Shown: piece by piece, positions 7,975-15,158 of the stretch
Layout of the letters: each line of letters begins with the position of its first letter
Position numbering within the stretch: position 1 is the first letter of the stretch
Source: Planctomycetota bacterium
GTDB taxonomy: Bacteria; Planctomycetota; Brocadiia; JAADGH01
Length of the DNA: 39,659 nucleotides
Direction of reading: 5' to 3'
Assembly (NCBI GenBank): GCA_013152475.1
Contig: JAADGH010000098.1
Span: 1 to 39,659 of the forward strand
Translations under genes and position numbers: made by a program
The notes under the pieces: generated by a model
Told to the model about the DNA's origin: nothing
What the model saw: the letters and a program-made list of their open reading frames with translations, nothing else
Databases searched by the model: none

Positions 7975-8064
7975 GTCTTCCCTCCTTGTTGTCTGTCTCC
8001 CACCACGAGCATGCAGGACGGGCCATTGGCCCGCCGCCATTCTTTGGCGGGCGGATCGCCCGCC
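7975..8064. repeat. Intergenic palindromes (REP-like), site A
   Basis: Two GC-rich palindromes lie between the ribokinase gene and the small exported protein gene: 8019-8033 (cgggcca-t-tggcccg, perfect 7-nt arms) and 8046-8064 (ggcgggcg-gat-cgcccgcc, perfect 8-nt arms). The second begins directly after the ribokinase stop codon. No T tract follows on either strand, so they are not ordinary intrinsic terminators. A close variant of the second palindrome occurs at 15013-15035, which suggests a dispersed repeat family. They may stabilise the ribokinase mRNA 3' end. Confidence 0.6.
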
Positions 8065-8988
8065 CTACGTTCGGGAAGCAATGAAGCGCTCGACCACTTC
8101 GCGTGTCGGCAGGGACGGCTGGGCGCCGAAGCAGGTGACGGCGATTGCGCCTACCGCGGCGGCGTAGTGTGCGGCGTCGAGCAGGAACTTGCCCTCGGCA
8201 AGCGACACGGCCAAGGCGGCCGTGAAGGCATCGCCCGCGGCGGTTGTGTCCACGGCCTTCACCTTATGCGCCGGGACGTGGGTCATGTCGGACGCGGTAG
8301 CCACAAGACAGCCTTCGTCCCCCAGCTTGAGAACGACGGTCCCGATCCCATTGTCCAGGAAACACTTTGCGGCGTCACGGGCGGAGTCCAGGTCCGTCAC
8401 CCTCCGGCCGATGAGCGCCTCGGTCTCGCTTTCGTTGGGGGAGAGGATGTCGGCCTTGCGCAGCAGCTCCATCGGGACCTTCATTGCCGGACCGGCGTCG
8501 AGGACGCTGGTTACACCCTTTTCCCGCGCCGTGTCGAGCGTGCACTCCACCGCATCGAGGGGAATTTCGAGCTGAAGGACCACGTGGCTTGCCTCGGCCC
8601 AAGCCGCCTCCGCGCTCCGAACGTCGTGGGGTGTCACCTTCCCGTTGGCGCCGGGGGCGACGACGATGCTGTTCTCGCCCTGGTCATCGACGAGGATCAG
8701 GGCGACCCCATTGGCCTCCATCTCGTCGATCTCGAGATAGTCCGTCGTGACCCTGGACTCCTCCAGGGCTTCGACCAGGGCGGAGCCGAAACTATCGCCG
8801 CCGACTCGGCCGACCATGTAGGTCTTCGCGCCCAGGCGCGCGGCCGCGACGGCCTGGTTCGCGCCCTTGCCGCCGGGGACGGTCTGGAAGTCGTGACCGA
8901 TGAGCGTCTGGCCCGGCCCGGGTATGTGCTCGGCTCGGACAACGAGGTCCATGTTCAGACTGCCAACGACGAGAATGGTAGGCGTCAT
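8065..8988 (-). CDS. rbsK: Ribokinase (PfkB family sugar kinase)
   Basis: 307 residues, the usual size for ribokinase, which phosphorylates D-ribose at O5 with ATP in the cytoplasm. It shows the N-terminal substrate-binding pattern (VVGSLNMDLVV, then PGGKGANQAVAAARLGA at about 38-54). The C-terminal PfkB signature DTTAAGDAF spans 247-255, with Asp253 the expected catalytic base and the GAG-like anion hole replaced by AAG, as in many ribokinases. TLDTAREKGV and the ADILSPNESE segment also fit. The start overlaps the upstream isomerase stop by 4 bp (ATGA), so the two are translationally coupled. No ribose transporter is nearby; the substrate could be another sugar handled by the neighbouring isomerase. 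Confidence 0.9.
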   Translation of the reverse strand: MTPTILVVGSLNMDLVVRAEHIPGPGQTLIGHDFQTVPGGKGANQAVAAARLGAKTYMVGRVGGDSFGSALVEALEESRVTTDYLEIDEMEANGVALILVDDQGENSIVVAPGANGKVTPHDVRSAEAAWAEASHVVLQLEIPLDAVECTLDTAREKGVTSVLDAGPAMKVPMELLRKADILSPNESETEALIGRRVTDLDSARDAAKCFLDNGIGTVVLKLGDEGCLVATASDMTHVPAHKVKAVDTTAAGDAFTAALAVSLAEGKFLLDAAHYAAAVGAIAVTCFGAQPSLPTREVVERFIASRT

Positions 8989-9866
8989 CGCTTGACCCCG
9001 ATCTTCTCGAAGATCTTGAACGTGTTGTCGAGGCAGATGCGGCTGGCCTCTTCGCCGGCCGCGGAAAACGCCGCCCCGCCGGGCCTGTCCCGCGCCTCCT
9101 CGCTCAGGGCCGCTGTCGGTCGCCAGTGCGTTTCGAGGGAAACGTAGCCGGCGTAGCCATCGTCGATGAGGGCCTTGAAGTGTCCAGGGAAGTCGATGTC
9201 ACCCTCGCCGATGGGGACGCACTCGGACTTGCCTGGGGCGTCGGCCCGCTTCGAGTCCTTCAGGTGCATGTGAATCATCCGGTCCTTGATCGCCGAGTAG
9301 CCGTCGGGGAAGGGCGTCTCCTCCACGTCCTCATCATAGAGGCAGTTGCACGCGTCCCAGATGGCGCCAACGTGTTCGCTGCCGAGGTCGTCGAGGAACC
9401 GCTTCAGGACCTGGCCGGTGCCGATGTAGGTGCTGGCTTCGTTCTCGATGCCGATCTTCGCGCCGGTCCGCTCCAGGAGTTTGACGGGCTCTTCATACTT
9501 GTCGAGCATCTGCTGCCACACGTCCTCCGCCTTGCCCCGCCGCCAGAAGGTGAACCCGCGGACGATGTGGCAGTCGAAGGATTGGGCCAGGTGGATGCAG
9601 CGTTCGAGGATGTCGATGTGCTGTTTGTATCCGTCGTCGGAATCGATTTCGCATTTAAAAAACGGCGAGGCGACGCTGCAGATCTCGATGCCCGTGCCAT
9701 CGAGGATTTTTTTCATCTCGGCGATGTCGTCGTCGCTGATGTTCTGCGGGGGTTTATCCCACACGCTGCGGATCTCGATGCCCTCCAGGCCGTACTCCTT
9801 GCACAGGTTGACGACCGTCTGAAAGTCCTGCGACACCTCGTCGGTAAACACACCCATCTTGAACAT
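8985..9866 (-). CDS. Sugar phosphate isomerase/epimerase (xylose isomerase-like TIM barrel)
   Basis: 293 residues with the AP-endonuclease-2/xylose-isomerase-like barrel pattern. Metal-ligand candidates are Glu141/143 in IGIENEAS, Asp171 in AIWDACN, His201 in HMHLKD and Glu245 in VSLETHW, all at the expected barrel-strand ends. Family members isomerise or epimerise keto sugars, inositols or related compounds; I cannot assign the substrate. Start choice: gagga abuts an ATG at 9872, but the ATG at 9866 lies 6 nt after it and is better spaced, so I use 9866. The stop overlaps the ribokinase start by 4 bp, suggesting the pair handles one sugar. A 9-11 nt gap separates it from the zinc-finger gene upstream. 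Confidence 0.85.
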   Translation of the reverse strand: MFKMGVFTDEVSQDFQTVVNLCKEYGLEGIEIRSVWDKPPQNISDDDIAEMKKILDGTGIEICSVASPFFKCEIDSDDGYKQHIDILERCIHLAQSFDCHIVRGFTFWRRGKAEDVWQQMLDKYEEPVKLLERTGAKIGIENEASTYIGTGQVLKRFLDDLGSEHVGAIWDACNCLYDEDVEETPFPDGYSAIKDRMIHMHLKDSKRADAPGKSECVPIGEGDIDFPGHFKALIDDGYAGYVSLETHWRPTAALSEEARDRPGGAAFSAAGEEASRICLDNTFKIFEKIGVKR

Positions 9867-9881
9867 GGTCATTCCTCGCTG

Positions 9882-10370
9882 CTACACGGTCACGTTCAGA
9901 ATCTGTCCAACCTGTTCGGTCACCTGCCCGATCTGCTCCTCGGTGAGCTGGGGATTGTACACCGCGATTTCCCCTTCCTCGCCCTTTTGCTTGAGGACGA
10001 GGGCCTCGCCCTTGTCGTCATACCGGATGTCCTCGAGCTTGAGGATCTTCTTGCGCATGAGCAACAGGGCAAGCACATAGCGGAAGTTTATCTTCATCGG
10101 GTCGGTTTCGCCCTGCAGCCGCTGGAAGAAGTTCATCACGACCTCGTCATCCACGATTTTCCGCTCTTGCTCCCGCACCGGAACGCGCGTCTTCCAGAAG
10201 GAGAAGACCGGATCGTTTTCACGGCCGTTCCAGCATTGCAGGCAGTAGTCGCGCCGGATGAACTGCCGATCCTCGTCGTAGAGGGCGGAGAAGTATTCCT
10301 CCTCCTGCTCGAAATCACGCGAGCACTTGCTGCACTTCAGCTCGCCGCGTTTGATACTCCAGTCACTCAT
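9882..10370 (-). CDS. Small protein with a four-cysteine zinc-binding module
   Basis: 162 residues. The N terminus carries two CxxC pairs, Cys13/Cys16 (LKCSKC) and Cys43/Cys46 (DYCLQC), about 26 residues apart, a treble-clef or zinc-ribbon-like arrangement. The middle (RYVLALLLMRKKILKLEDI) is helical, followed by a beta-rich segment and a C-terminal helix (EEQIGQVTEQVGQIL). No membrane segment is visible, so it is probably cytoplasmic. I recall similar proteins as a conserved uncharacterised family in planctomycete genomes; that is memory and could not be checked here. The start has only a distant gggag about 15 nt upstream. It lies between a DUF3786 gene and an isomerase gene in one operon. 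Confidence 0.75.
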   Translation of the reverse strand: MSDWSIKRGELKCSKCSRDFEQEEEYFSALYDEDRQFIRRDYCLQCWNGRENDPVFSFWKTRVPVREQERKIVDDEVVMNFFQRLQGETDPMKINFRYVLALLLMRKKILKLEDIRYDDKGEALVLKQKGEEGEIAVYNPQLTEEQIGQVTEQVGQILNVTV

Positions 10371-10388
10371 TTATCTTTTTGGTTCTCC

Positions 10389-11027
10389 CTATATTGAAGA
10401 AGCCGCTCTTGACAGGCGGTTTATGATTTCCTCGCAGACCACCACCACGTCCTCGACGGACAGGTAGTTGCCGATGCTCGCATCGAACACAAAATTTGCA
10501 TTGGCGGGGAATTCATCATCGCCCCGCCAGACGACAATCGTCACGGGCACCTCCGGAAACGCAGGGAACGTCATCGCCGCATCGCCGTACTTTGCCTTCC
10601 GGCCGCCAAGGTCCATACCGCACTTCAGGAGCAGAGACGGGTCGCCGCCGAACATCCGGATAATCCGCGAGACGATCCGCCCCCGGAACGGCCCCTCGTA
10701 AAACTTCGCGCCGGGGACCTGGGCGAAGCCGATTTCCCTCCCCGTCCGCGGCGTGCCGTCGCCGTGTGTCAGGTAGTGCAGGATGAGGGCTGCCATGCGG
10801 TCGCTCGCCGGCTCCCCGTCCTCGGCAACGACCCTCTGTTCGGTGCGTCGGACGGCATACGTCTCATTCAGGAATCGCACTGACACGGCCTCGTCGCCGG
10901 CCGGCTCTGCGCCCGTGTTCGTCACGACCTGGCGCAGGCCCCTCCCTGCGAAGTCCTGCCACGCGAGCTCCGACGCCAGCTTGATGTTCTCCTGCTTCTT
11001 CGGAGGCTGGGGCATCGGGCGGCTCAC
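10389..11027 (-). CDS. DUF3786-type protein
   Basis: 212 residues starting at GTG 11027, which overlaps the stop of the upstream cyclodeaminase gene by 4 bp; the coupling substitutes for a visible Shine-Dalgarno sequence. An ATG at 11015 is an alternative. The sequence fits the DUF3786 family: AWQDFAGRGLRQVV, ILHYLTHGDG, GAKFYEGPFRGRI, then PVTIVVWRGDDEFPANANFVFD and a late SVEDVVVVCEEI helix. Members are common in anaerobes and organisms with corrinoid or one-carbon chemistry, and their function is not established. No signal peptide. The pairing with a folate-type cyclodeaminase-like protein points weakly toward one-carbon metabolism. Confidence 0.75.
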   Translation of the reverse strand: MSRPMPQPPKKQENIKLASELAWQDFAGRGLRQVVTNTGAEPAGDEAVSVRFLNETYAVRRTEQRVVAEDGEPASDRMAALILHYLTHGDGTPRTGREIGFAQVPGAKFYEGPFRGRIVSRIIRMFGGDPSLLLKCGMDLGGRKAKYGDAAMTFPAFPEVPVTIVVWRGDDEFPANANFVFDASIGNYLSVEDVVVVCEEIINRLSRAASSI

Positions 11028-11656
11028 TTGCTGATTGCTGCGGCAACCTCGGCGAGGATCGCCTTGGCTTTCGCTTCGGCCTCAGCGGCGAGGCGATCGA
11101 CCTCCTCGCGCGTCTTGCCGACCAACTCTTCGTCCTTGAGATAGGCCAGGTTGATCTCGACGTTGAGCTTCGCCCCGCGCAGGGCGGCCTCGGTAAGGAT
11201 GGCGGCCACGCCCACATCGCTGATGAGGTTCTTATTGCCGATCTTGCCCAGCTCGGCATAGGCATCCATCAGCGATGCGCACACGCGGAAGGACGTCAAG
11301 GGCGCGTCCATGGCGACGACCAGCGCCTCCTGGATGGCGGCGGTGCGCGCCTTCTTCTCCTCGTCACTCTCCTTCGGCATGGCGTAGGCGGCGGAGACCT
11401 TGCTGTAGGCGTCCACATCGGCCTGGACGAGATCGAGCAACTCGTTCATCGACCTTTCGCAATCCGCAAGAATCTCGCGCACGCGCGGCTCGACGTCCTT
11501 GTACTTCTTCTTGCCCACCGTGAAGTTCGCCACCATGCATCCCATGCTCACGCCCAGCGCCCCCACAAGGGCCGATACGCTCCCGCCCCCCGGCGCGGGC
11601 TTGTTCGATGCGGCGTCCGAGACATACCGGTCAATGCTCTCCTGCCGATAACTCAT
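11024..11656 (-). CDS. Cyclodeaminase/cyclohydrolase family protein (FTCD C-terminal-like)
   Basis: 210 residues, all-helical, matching the family of formiminotetrahydrofolate cyclodeaminase and methenyltetrahydrofolate cyclohydrolase (FchA). The diagnostic glycine-rich loop APGGGSVSALVGALG occurs at 21-35, followed by the conserved MVANFTVGKKKY stretch and a late GNKNLISDVGVAA motif. Family enzymes convert 5-formimino-THF or methenyl-THF in folate one-carbon metabolism in the cytoplasm. Which of the two reactions applies here cannot be decided. Start and stop each overlap a neighbour by 4 bp, so it is firmly embedded in the operon between the M16 peptidase and DUF3786 genes. Confidence 0.88.
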   Translation of the reverse strand: MSYRQESIDRYVSDAASNKPAPGGGSVSALVGALGVSMGCMVANFTVGKKKYKDVEPRVREILADCERSMNELLDLVQADVDAYSKVSAAYAMPKESDEEKKARTAAIQEALVVAMDAPLTSFRVCASLMDAYAELGKIGNKNLISDVGVAAILTEAALRGAKLNVEINLAYLKDEELVGKTREEVDRLAAEAEAKAKAILAEVAAAISK

Positions 11657-14268
11657 TGCGCTTTCTTTTCCTCCGCCGTCCCAGGTATGGACACAGTCAT
11701 TACGTAGTGGGTGAAATACTTCTCCGCCACCCGTTTCACGTCGGCCTTCGTCACGGCCAGGATGCGTTCGGTGTGTTTCGACTCGAAATCATACCCCAAC
11801 CCATAGAGTTCGTTCAAGGCCGCGGTGGACGCCTGGTCGGAGTTTTTCTGCTTGGAGAGCTGCTCCTCAGTGATGCAGATGCGTTTGGCGCGCTCGAATT
11901 CGTCATCGGCCACGTCCTTTTTCTTGATTCGGTCGAAGACGTCGAGCATGACCTTTTTCACCTCGTCCACCTTCGCCGGCTCGCAGGCGGCATAGGCGCC
12001 GAAGTAGCCCGGCTCGACCCCCAGCCAGTTGTAGGCGTGCACCACATAGACGAGCCCCTTCCCGCGCAGCTCGTCGTGGAGCCACCCGCCAGGGTAGTTG
12101 ATGCCGGAGATGACCGCGTCGAGCACCTCCATGGGGTAGCGGTCCTCCACGTTGTCCAGCGTCATGCCGGGAAAGCCGATGTAGATCACCGCCGGCGGCA
12201 CGGGGGACTGGTCCGTGAACACTTCATTCTCTTTCAGCGGCGGGCGGGCGGGCTCCTCGGGGACCCGAAGGGCGTCGTTTTTCGCAAACGCGGCAAACTT
12301 CGCCTTGACCTCGGCCAGGGCGGCGTCCGGGTCGATGTCGCCAAAGATGGCCAGGACCATGTTATTCGGCGCGCAATACTCCTTGTGATACGCCACGAGG
12401 TCGGCGCGGGTGAGCTTGGAGACGGACTCGATCTCGCCGCCGGGAAGGAGGTGATAGGGGCTCTTTGGGTCGAAGAATTTTTTTCGGAAGAACGTTGCCG
12501 CCGCCGACTGCCACGAGTCGCGGCGCCGCTTGATGCCGGCGATCATGAGCTGCCGCATCTTTTCGATCTCGTCGTCGGGGAAGGTCGGGTTGGTCAGGAC
12601 ATCGGCCATCACGTCGAGTCCCGTGGCAAAATCCTCCTTCAGGACGGATACATTGCAGAAGAACGAGTTGTTCCCCGAGCTGGCGCCGATGCTGCCGCCC
12701 ATGGAATCGAAGGTCTCTGCGATGTTGTCGGCCGTTCGGGTCTTGGTTCCCTTCACCAGCAGGGCCGACATGAGGCGGCAGATGCCGTTGTTTTGCTCCG
12801 TCTCCAACCGCACCCCGCCGAGGGCGTAGGCCTGCATGGCGACAATGGGAATGCTGGGGTTCCGCTTGAGAAGGACGCGCAGGCCGTTGGGCAAGACTTC
12901 CTTGCGGATTGCGGTTTCCTTCGCCGCTGCGGCGGACGCGGCCTCCGTCTTCTTCGGCCGGGGGGGGCGGACGACGGCGACGCAGAGCTTATCGTCGGAG
13001 AAGTACTTCCGCGCCACGTCGCGGATTTGTTCCTTCGTCACCTTCTCGATCCCGGCGATATACGTCTTTGTGAATTCCGGGTCGTAGGCGCTGAGCATGT
13101 TGCCGCCGATGTCGGACGCCTCGGCTTGGGCGGTCTGTTTGCCAAAGACCTCCTCGGCCTTCTTCTGCTTGATGGTTTTGGCCAGCTCCTCGTCGGTCAC
13201 CAGTTCCTTTTGGAGCCGGTAAATCTCGGTGACGATCTCCTTCTGCGCGGCCTCGAGCTTGGCCGGATCGAGCTGGCACATAACAACGAACCGGCCGCCG
13301 TCGTACGTGCCGGGCGTGTAGGAATAGGTGGTGATGCTGTAGACGAGCTGCTTTTCGTCCTTGATCCGCTTGACCAGCCGCGAGCTGTTCCCGTTGGACA
13401 GGATGTAGGACATGACATCGAGGGGGTAGAGGTCCGGGTGGCTGAGCATTACCGTCCGCCAGCCCATGGTGAGGTAGGCCACCTGGACGTTCATCTCCTC
13501 CTCGGCCTCTCGTTTGGCGAGTTGTTCCGGCTCGACGGGCATGGCGTTGGGCGACAGGCGCCGGGGCTTGAAGTCGGCAAAGGCCTTTGTCATCTTCGCC
13601 ATGACCTGGGCGCCGTCGAAGTCGCCCACGGCGACGGCGATCATGTTGTTGGGGATATACATGCGGCGGTAGAACTTGAGCACATCATCGCGCGTAAGGG
13701 TGCGGAAGACATCCAGGTAGCCGATCGTCGGGATGCGGCAGGGGTGCACCTTGAACAGGGTCTGCACGGACAACTTCTGGAGGACGCGGTACGGCTCACC
13801 GTCGCCCTTTTCGATCTCTCGCTGGACCACCTTGAACTCGCGGTCGAACGCCTCCTGTGGAATGGTTGCGTTCATCACCCAGTCGCTGAGCAGGTCGAGC
13901 GCCGTGTCAAAATACTCTTTCGTTGTGTTGATGTAATAGTTGGTGTGGTCGCTGGTGGTGTAGGCATTGGTGGAGTTGCCGATGGAGGCGATGAGCTTCT
14001 CGCTCTCCTTCTCGGTTCGTTTCTTGGTGGTCCCGCCGTGGACGAGGTGCTCGATAAGATGGGAGATACCCGCGCCCAGGTATCTCCCCTCGTTGATGCT
14101 GCCCACGCGGACGTAGATGCGCAGGCTGACCACGGGGGCGATATGGTTCTCCTTCACGAGGATCGTGAGCCCGTTGTCGAGCGTCTTCTGGAGGACCTTG
14201 ACCTCCTGGGCAGAGGCAAGGCATAGACCGACGGTCAGAAACCAAATAACGAGGGGGAAACGTTTCAT
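11653..14268 (-). CDS. M16 family zinc peptidase (two-domain, insulinase/pitrilysin-like), exported
   Basis: 871 residues with a signal peptide (about 1-20, LVIWFLTVGLCLASAQ). The N-terminal half is an active M16 unit: inverted zinc motif HLIEH at 70-74, with the distal Glu in the EFKVVQREIEKG helix near 150. The C-terminal half repeats the fold (LPNGLRVLLKRN, then GGVRLETEQNNGI), but the HxxEH position reads NGICRLMSALL, so that half is catalytically dead, as is normal for two-domain M16 enzymes. It probably degrades peptides in the periplasm. A gaggt Shine-Dalgarno sequence lies 6 nt before the ATG, and only 4 nt separate it from the FAH gene upstream. Confidence 0.92.
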   Translation of the reverse strand: MKRFPLVIWFLTVGLCLASAQEVKVLQKTLDNGLTILVKENHIAPVVSLRIYVRVGSINEGRYLGAGISHLIEHLVHGGTTKKRTEKESEKLIASIGNSTNAYTTSDHTNYYINTTKEYFDTALDLLSDWVMNATIPQEAFDREFKVVQREIEKGDGEPYRVLQKLSVQTLFKVHPCRIPTIGYLDVFRTLTRDDVLKFYRRMYIPNNMIAVAVGDFDGAQVMAKMTKAFADFKPRRLSPNAMPVEPEQLAKREAEEEMNVQVAYLTMGWRTVMLSHPDLYPLDVMSYILSNGNSSRLVKRIKDEKQLVYSITTYSYTPGTYDGGRFVVMCQLDPAKLEAAQKEIVTEIYRLQKELVTDEELAKTIKQKKAEEVFGKQTAQAEASDIGGNMLSAYDPEFTKTYIAGIEKVTKEQIRDVARKYFSDDKLCVAVVRPPRPKKTEAASAAAAKETAIRKEVLPNGLRVLLKRNPSIPIVAMQAYALGGVRLETEQNNGICRLMSALLVKGTKTRTADNIAETFDSMGGSIGASSGNNSFFCNVSVLKEDFATGLDVMADVLTNPTFPDDEIEKMRQLMIAGIKRRRDSWQSAAATFFRKKFFDPKSPYHLLPGGEIESVSKLTRADLVAYHKEYCAPNNMVLAIFGDIDPDAALAEVKAKFAAFAKNDALRVPEEPARPPLKENEVFTDQSPVPPAVIYIGFPGMTLDNVEDRYPMEVLDAVISGINYPGGWLHDELRGKGLVYVVHAYNWLGVEPGYFGAYAACEPAKVDEVKKVMLDVFDRIKKKDVADDEFERAKRICITEEQLSKQKNSDQASTAALNELYGLGYDFESKHTERILAVTKADVKRVAEKYFTHYVMTVSIPGTAEEKKAQ

Positions 14269-14272
14269 AAGA

Positions 14273-14995
14273 CTACCTCTTGACGGGATTTTTCAGGCAA
14301 CCAATGTTCTGGATCTTGACCTCCATCACGTCGCCCGGCTGGACCGGGCCGATGGCGATGGGGATGCCCGTGGCGATGATGTCGCCGGCGTTCAGCGTCA
14401 TGGCCTTCGATGCGGAACTGAGGAGGTGTTGCACATCCAGGGCCGATTGGCTGGTGCTGGAGTGTCCGCGCTGTTCGTCGTTCAGGGCGAGCTCGATATC
14501 GAGGTTGTTTGGATCTTCCACATTGTCCACGATCCACGGCCCGACGGGACAGAGGGTGTCGGAACCCACCCCCTCCTTGCCTTCCGGGTCGCGCAGGGTC
14601 GCGTCGGTCAGGCAGGTGTAGCCGAAGATGTATTCGTCGGCGTCCTCCGGCTCGATGTTATGGGCGGTCTTGCCGACGACGATGGCCAGCTCGCCGCCGT
14701 ACTCGATGCGGTCGGATAGGTCGGGGTAGTTGACCGGCTCGCCCGGCCCAATGGCCACCGTGGTCGACTTGGCAACGAAGGAAGGGCCGTCCGGCGGGCT
14801 GGTATCGCTGAGGCTGATGCCGATGATCTTCGACGGCTCGGTGGGGCTGAGCAGACGGACTTTGTCCAGATCGAAGGTCTCGCTGGTCACGCTGAACTGC
14901 TCGAAGTAGCTCTTGTCCAGCTCGCGAATCGTATTCCCTTCGACGATACCGTATCCCGTGCGGCCGTCGACCTCGAAACGAACGAACTTCGTCAT
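14273..14995 (-). CDS. Fumarylacetoacetate hydrolase (FAH) family enzyme
   Basis: 240 residues. The ATG at 14995 is preferred because ggag lies 6 nt upstream and the protein then opens with the family N-terminus (MTKFVRFEVDGRTGYGIVEG). FAH core features follow: IIGISLSD, the metal-binding segment RIEYGGELAIVVGK (two Glu), GYTCLTDATLRD (Asp ligand), GPWIV, and the C-terminal AGDIIATGIP with QPGDVMEVKIQNIG. Family members hydrolyse or decarboxylate oxo-diacids such as fumarylpyruvate, oxaloacetate or hydroxymuconate derivatives using Mg2+. The exact substrate is not deducible. It leads the seven-gene run down to ribokinase, with a palindrome-rich 163-nt gap upstream. Confidence 0.88.
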   Translation of the reverse strand: MTKFVRFEVDGRTGYGIVEGNTIRELDKSYFEQFSVTSETFDLDKVRLLSPTEPSKIIGISLSDTSPPDGPSFVAKSTTVAIGPGEPVNYPDLSDRIEYGGELAIVVGKTAHNIEPEDADEYIFGYTCLTDATLRDPEGKEGVGSDTLCPVGPWIVDNVEDPNNLDIELALNDEQRGHSSTSQSALDVQHLLSSASKAMTLNAGDIIATGIPIAIGPVQPGDVMEVKIQNIGCLKNPVKR

Positions 14996-15158
14996 GGATT
15001 CTCCAGCAATATAGGGCAGGCGAATCGCCCGCCCTGCGTCTGGCCCGTTTGCGTCTGCTTCGCGGCTTGCAAGCAAGCCGTGCCACCCGGATGGGGTTAG
15101 CAATGTAAAAGCGGCATCTTGCCGCTTCGGAAGAGGCCGGAAGCCTCTTCTACGTTAT
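14996..15158. repeat. Cluster of four intergenic palindromes (REP-like), site B
   Basis: Four hairpins lie in tandem: 15013-15035 (agggcaggcg-aat-cgcccgccct, one mismatch), 15063-15080 (cggcttgc-aa-gcaagccg, perfect), 15109-15127 (aagcggca-tct-tgccgctt, perfect) and 15130-15150 (gaagaggc-5 nt-gcctcttc, perfect). The first resembles 8046-8064. The second shares the word cacggcttgct, in reverse complement, with 30048-30059. None is followed by a T tract. The gap separates the L,D-transpeptidase operon from the FAH operon, so the hairpins could also end transcription or protect mRNA. Confidence 0.65.

Noticed and set aside
11608..14226. An 872-codon plus-strand open frame opposite the M16 peptidase gene
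   Set aside because: It mirrors the peptidase codons and has no recognisable domain or ribosome binding site; long antisense frames are expected in high-GC coding DNA.
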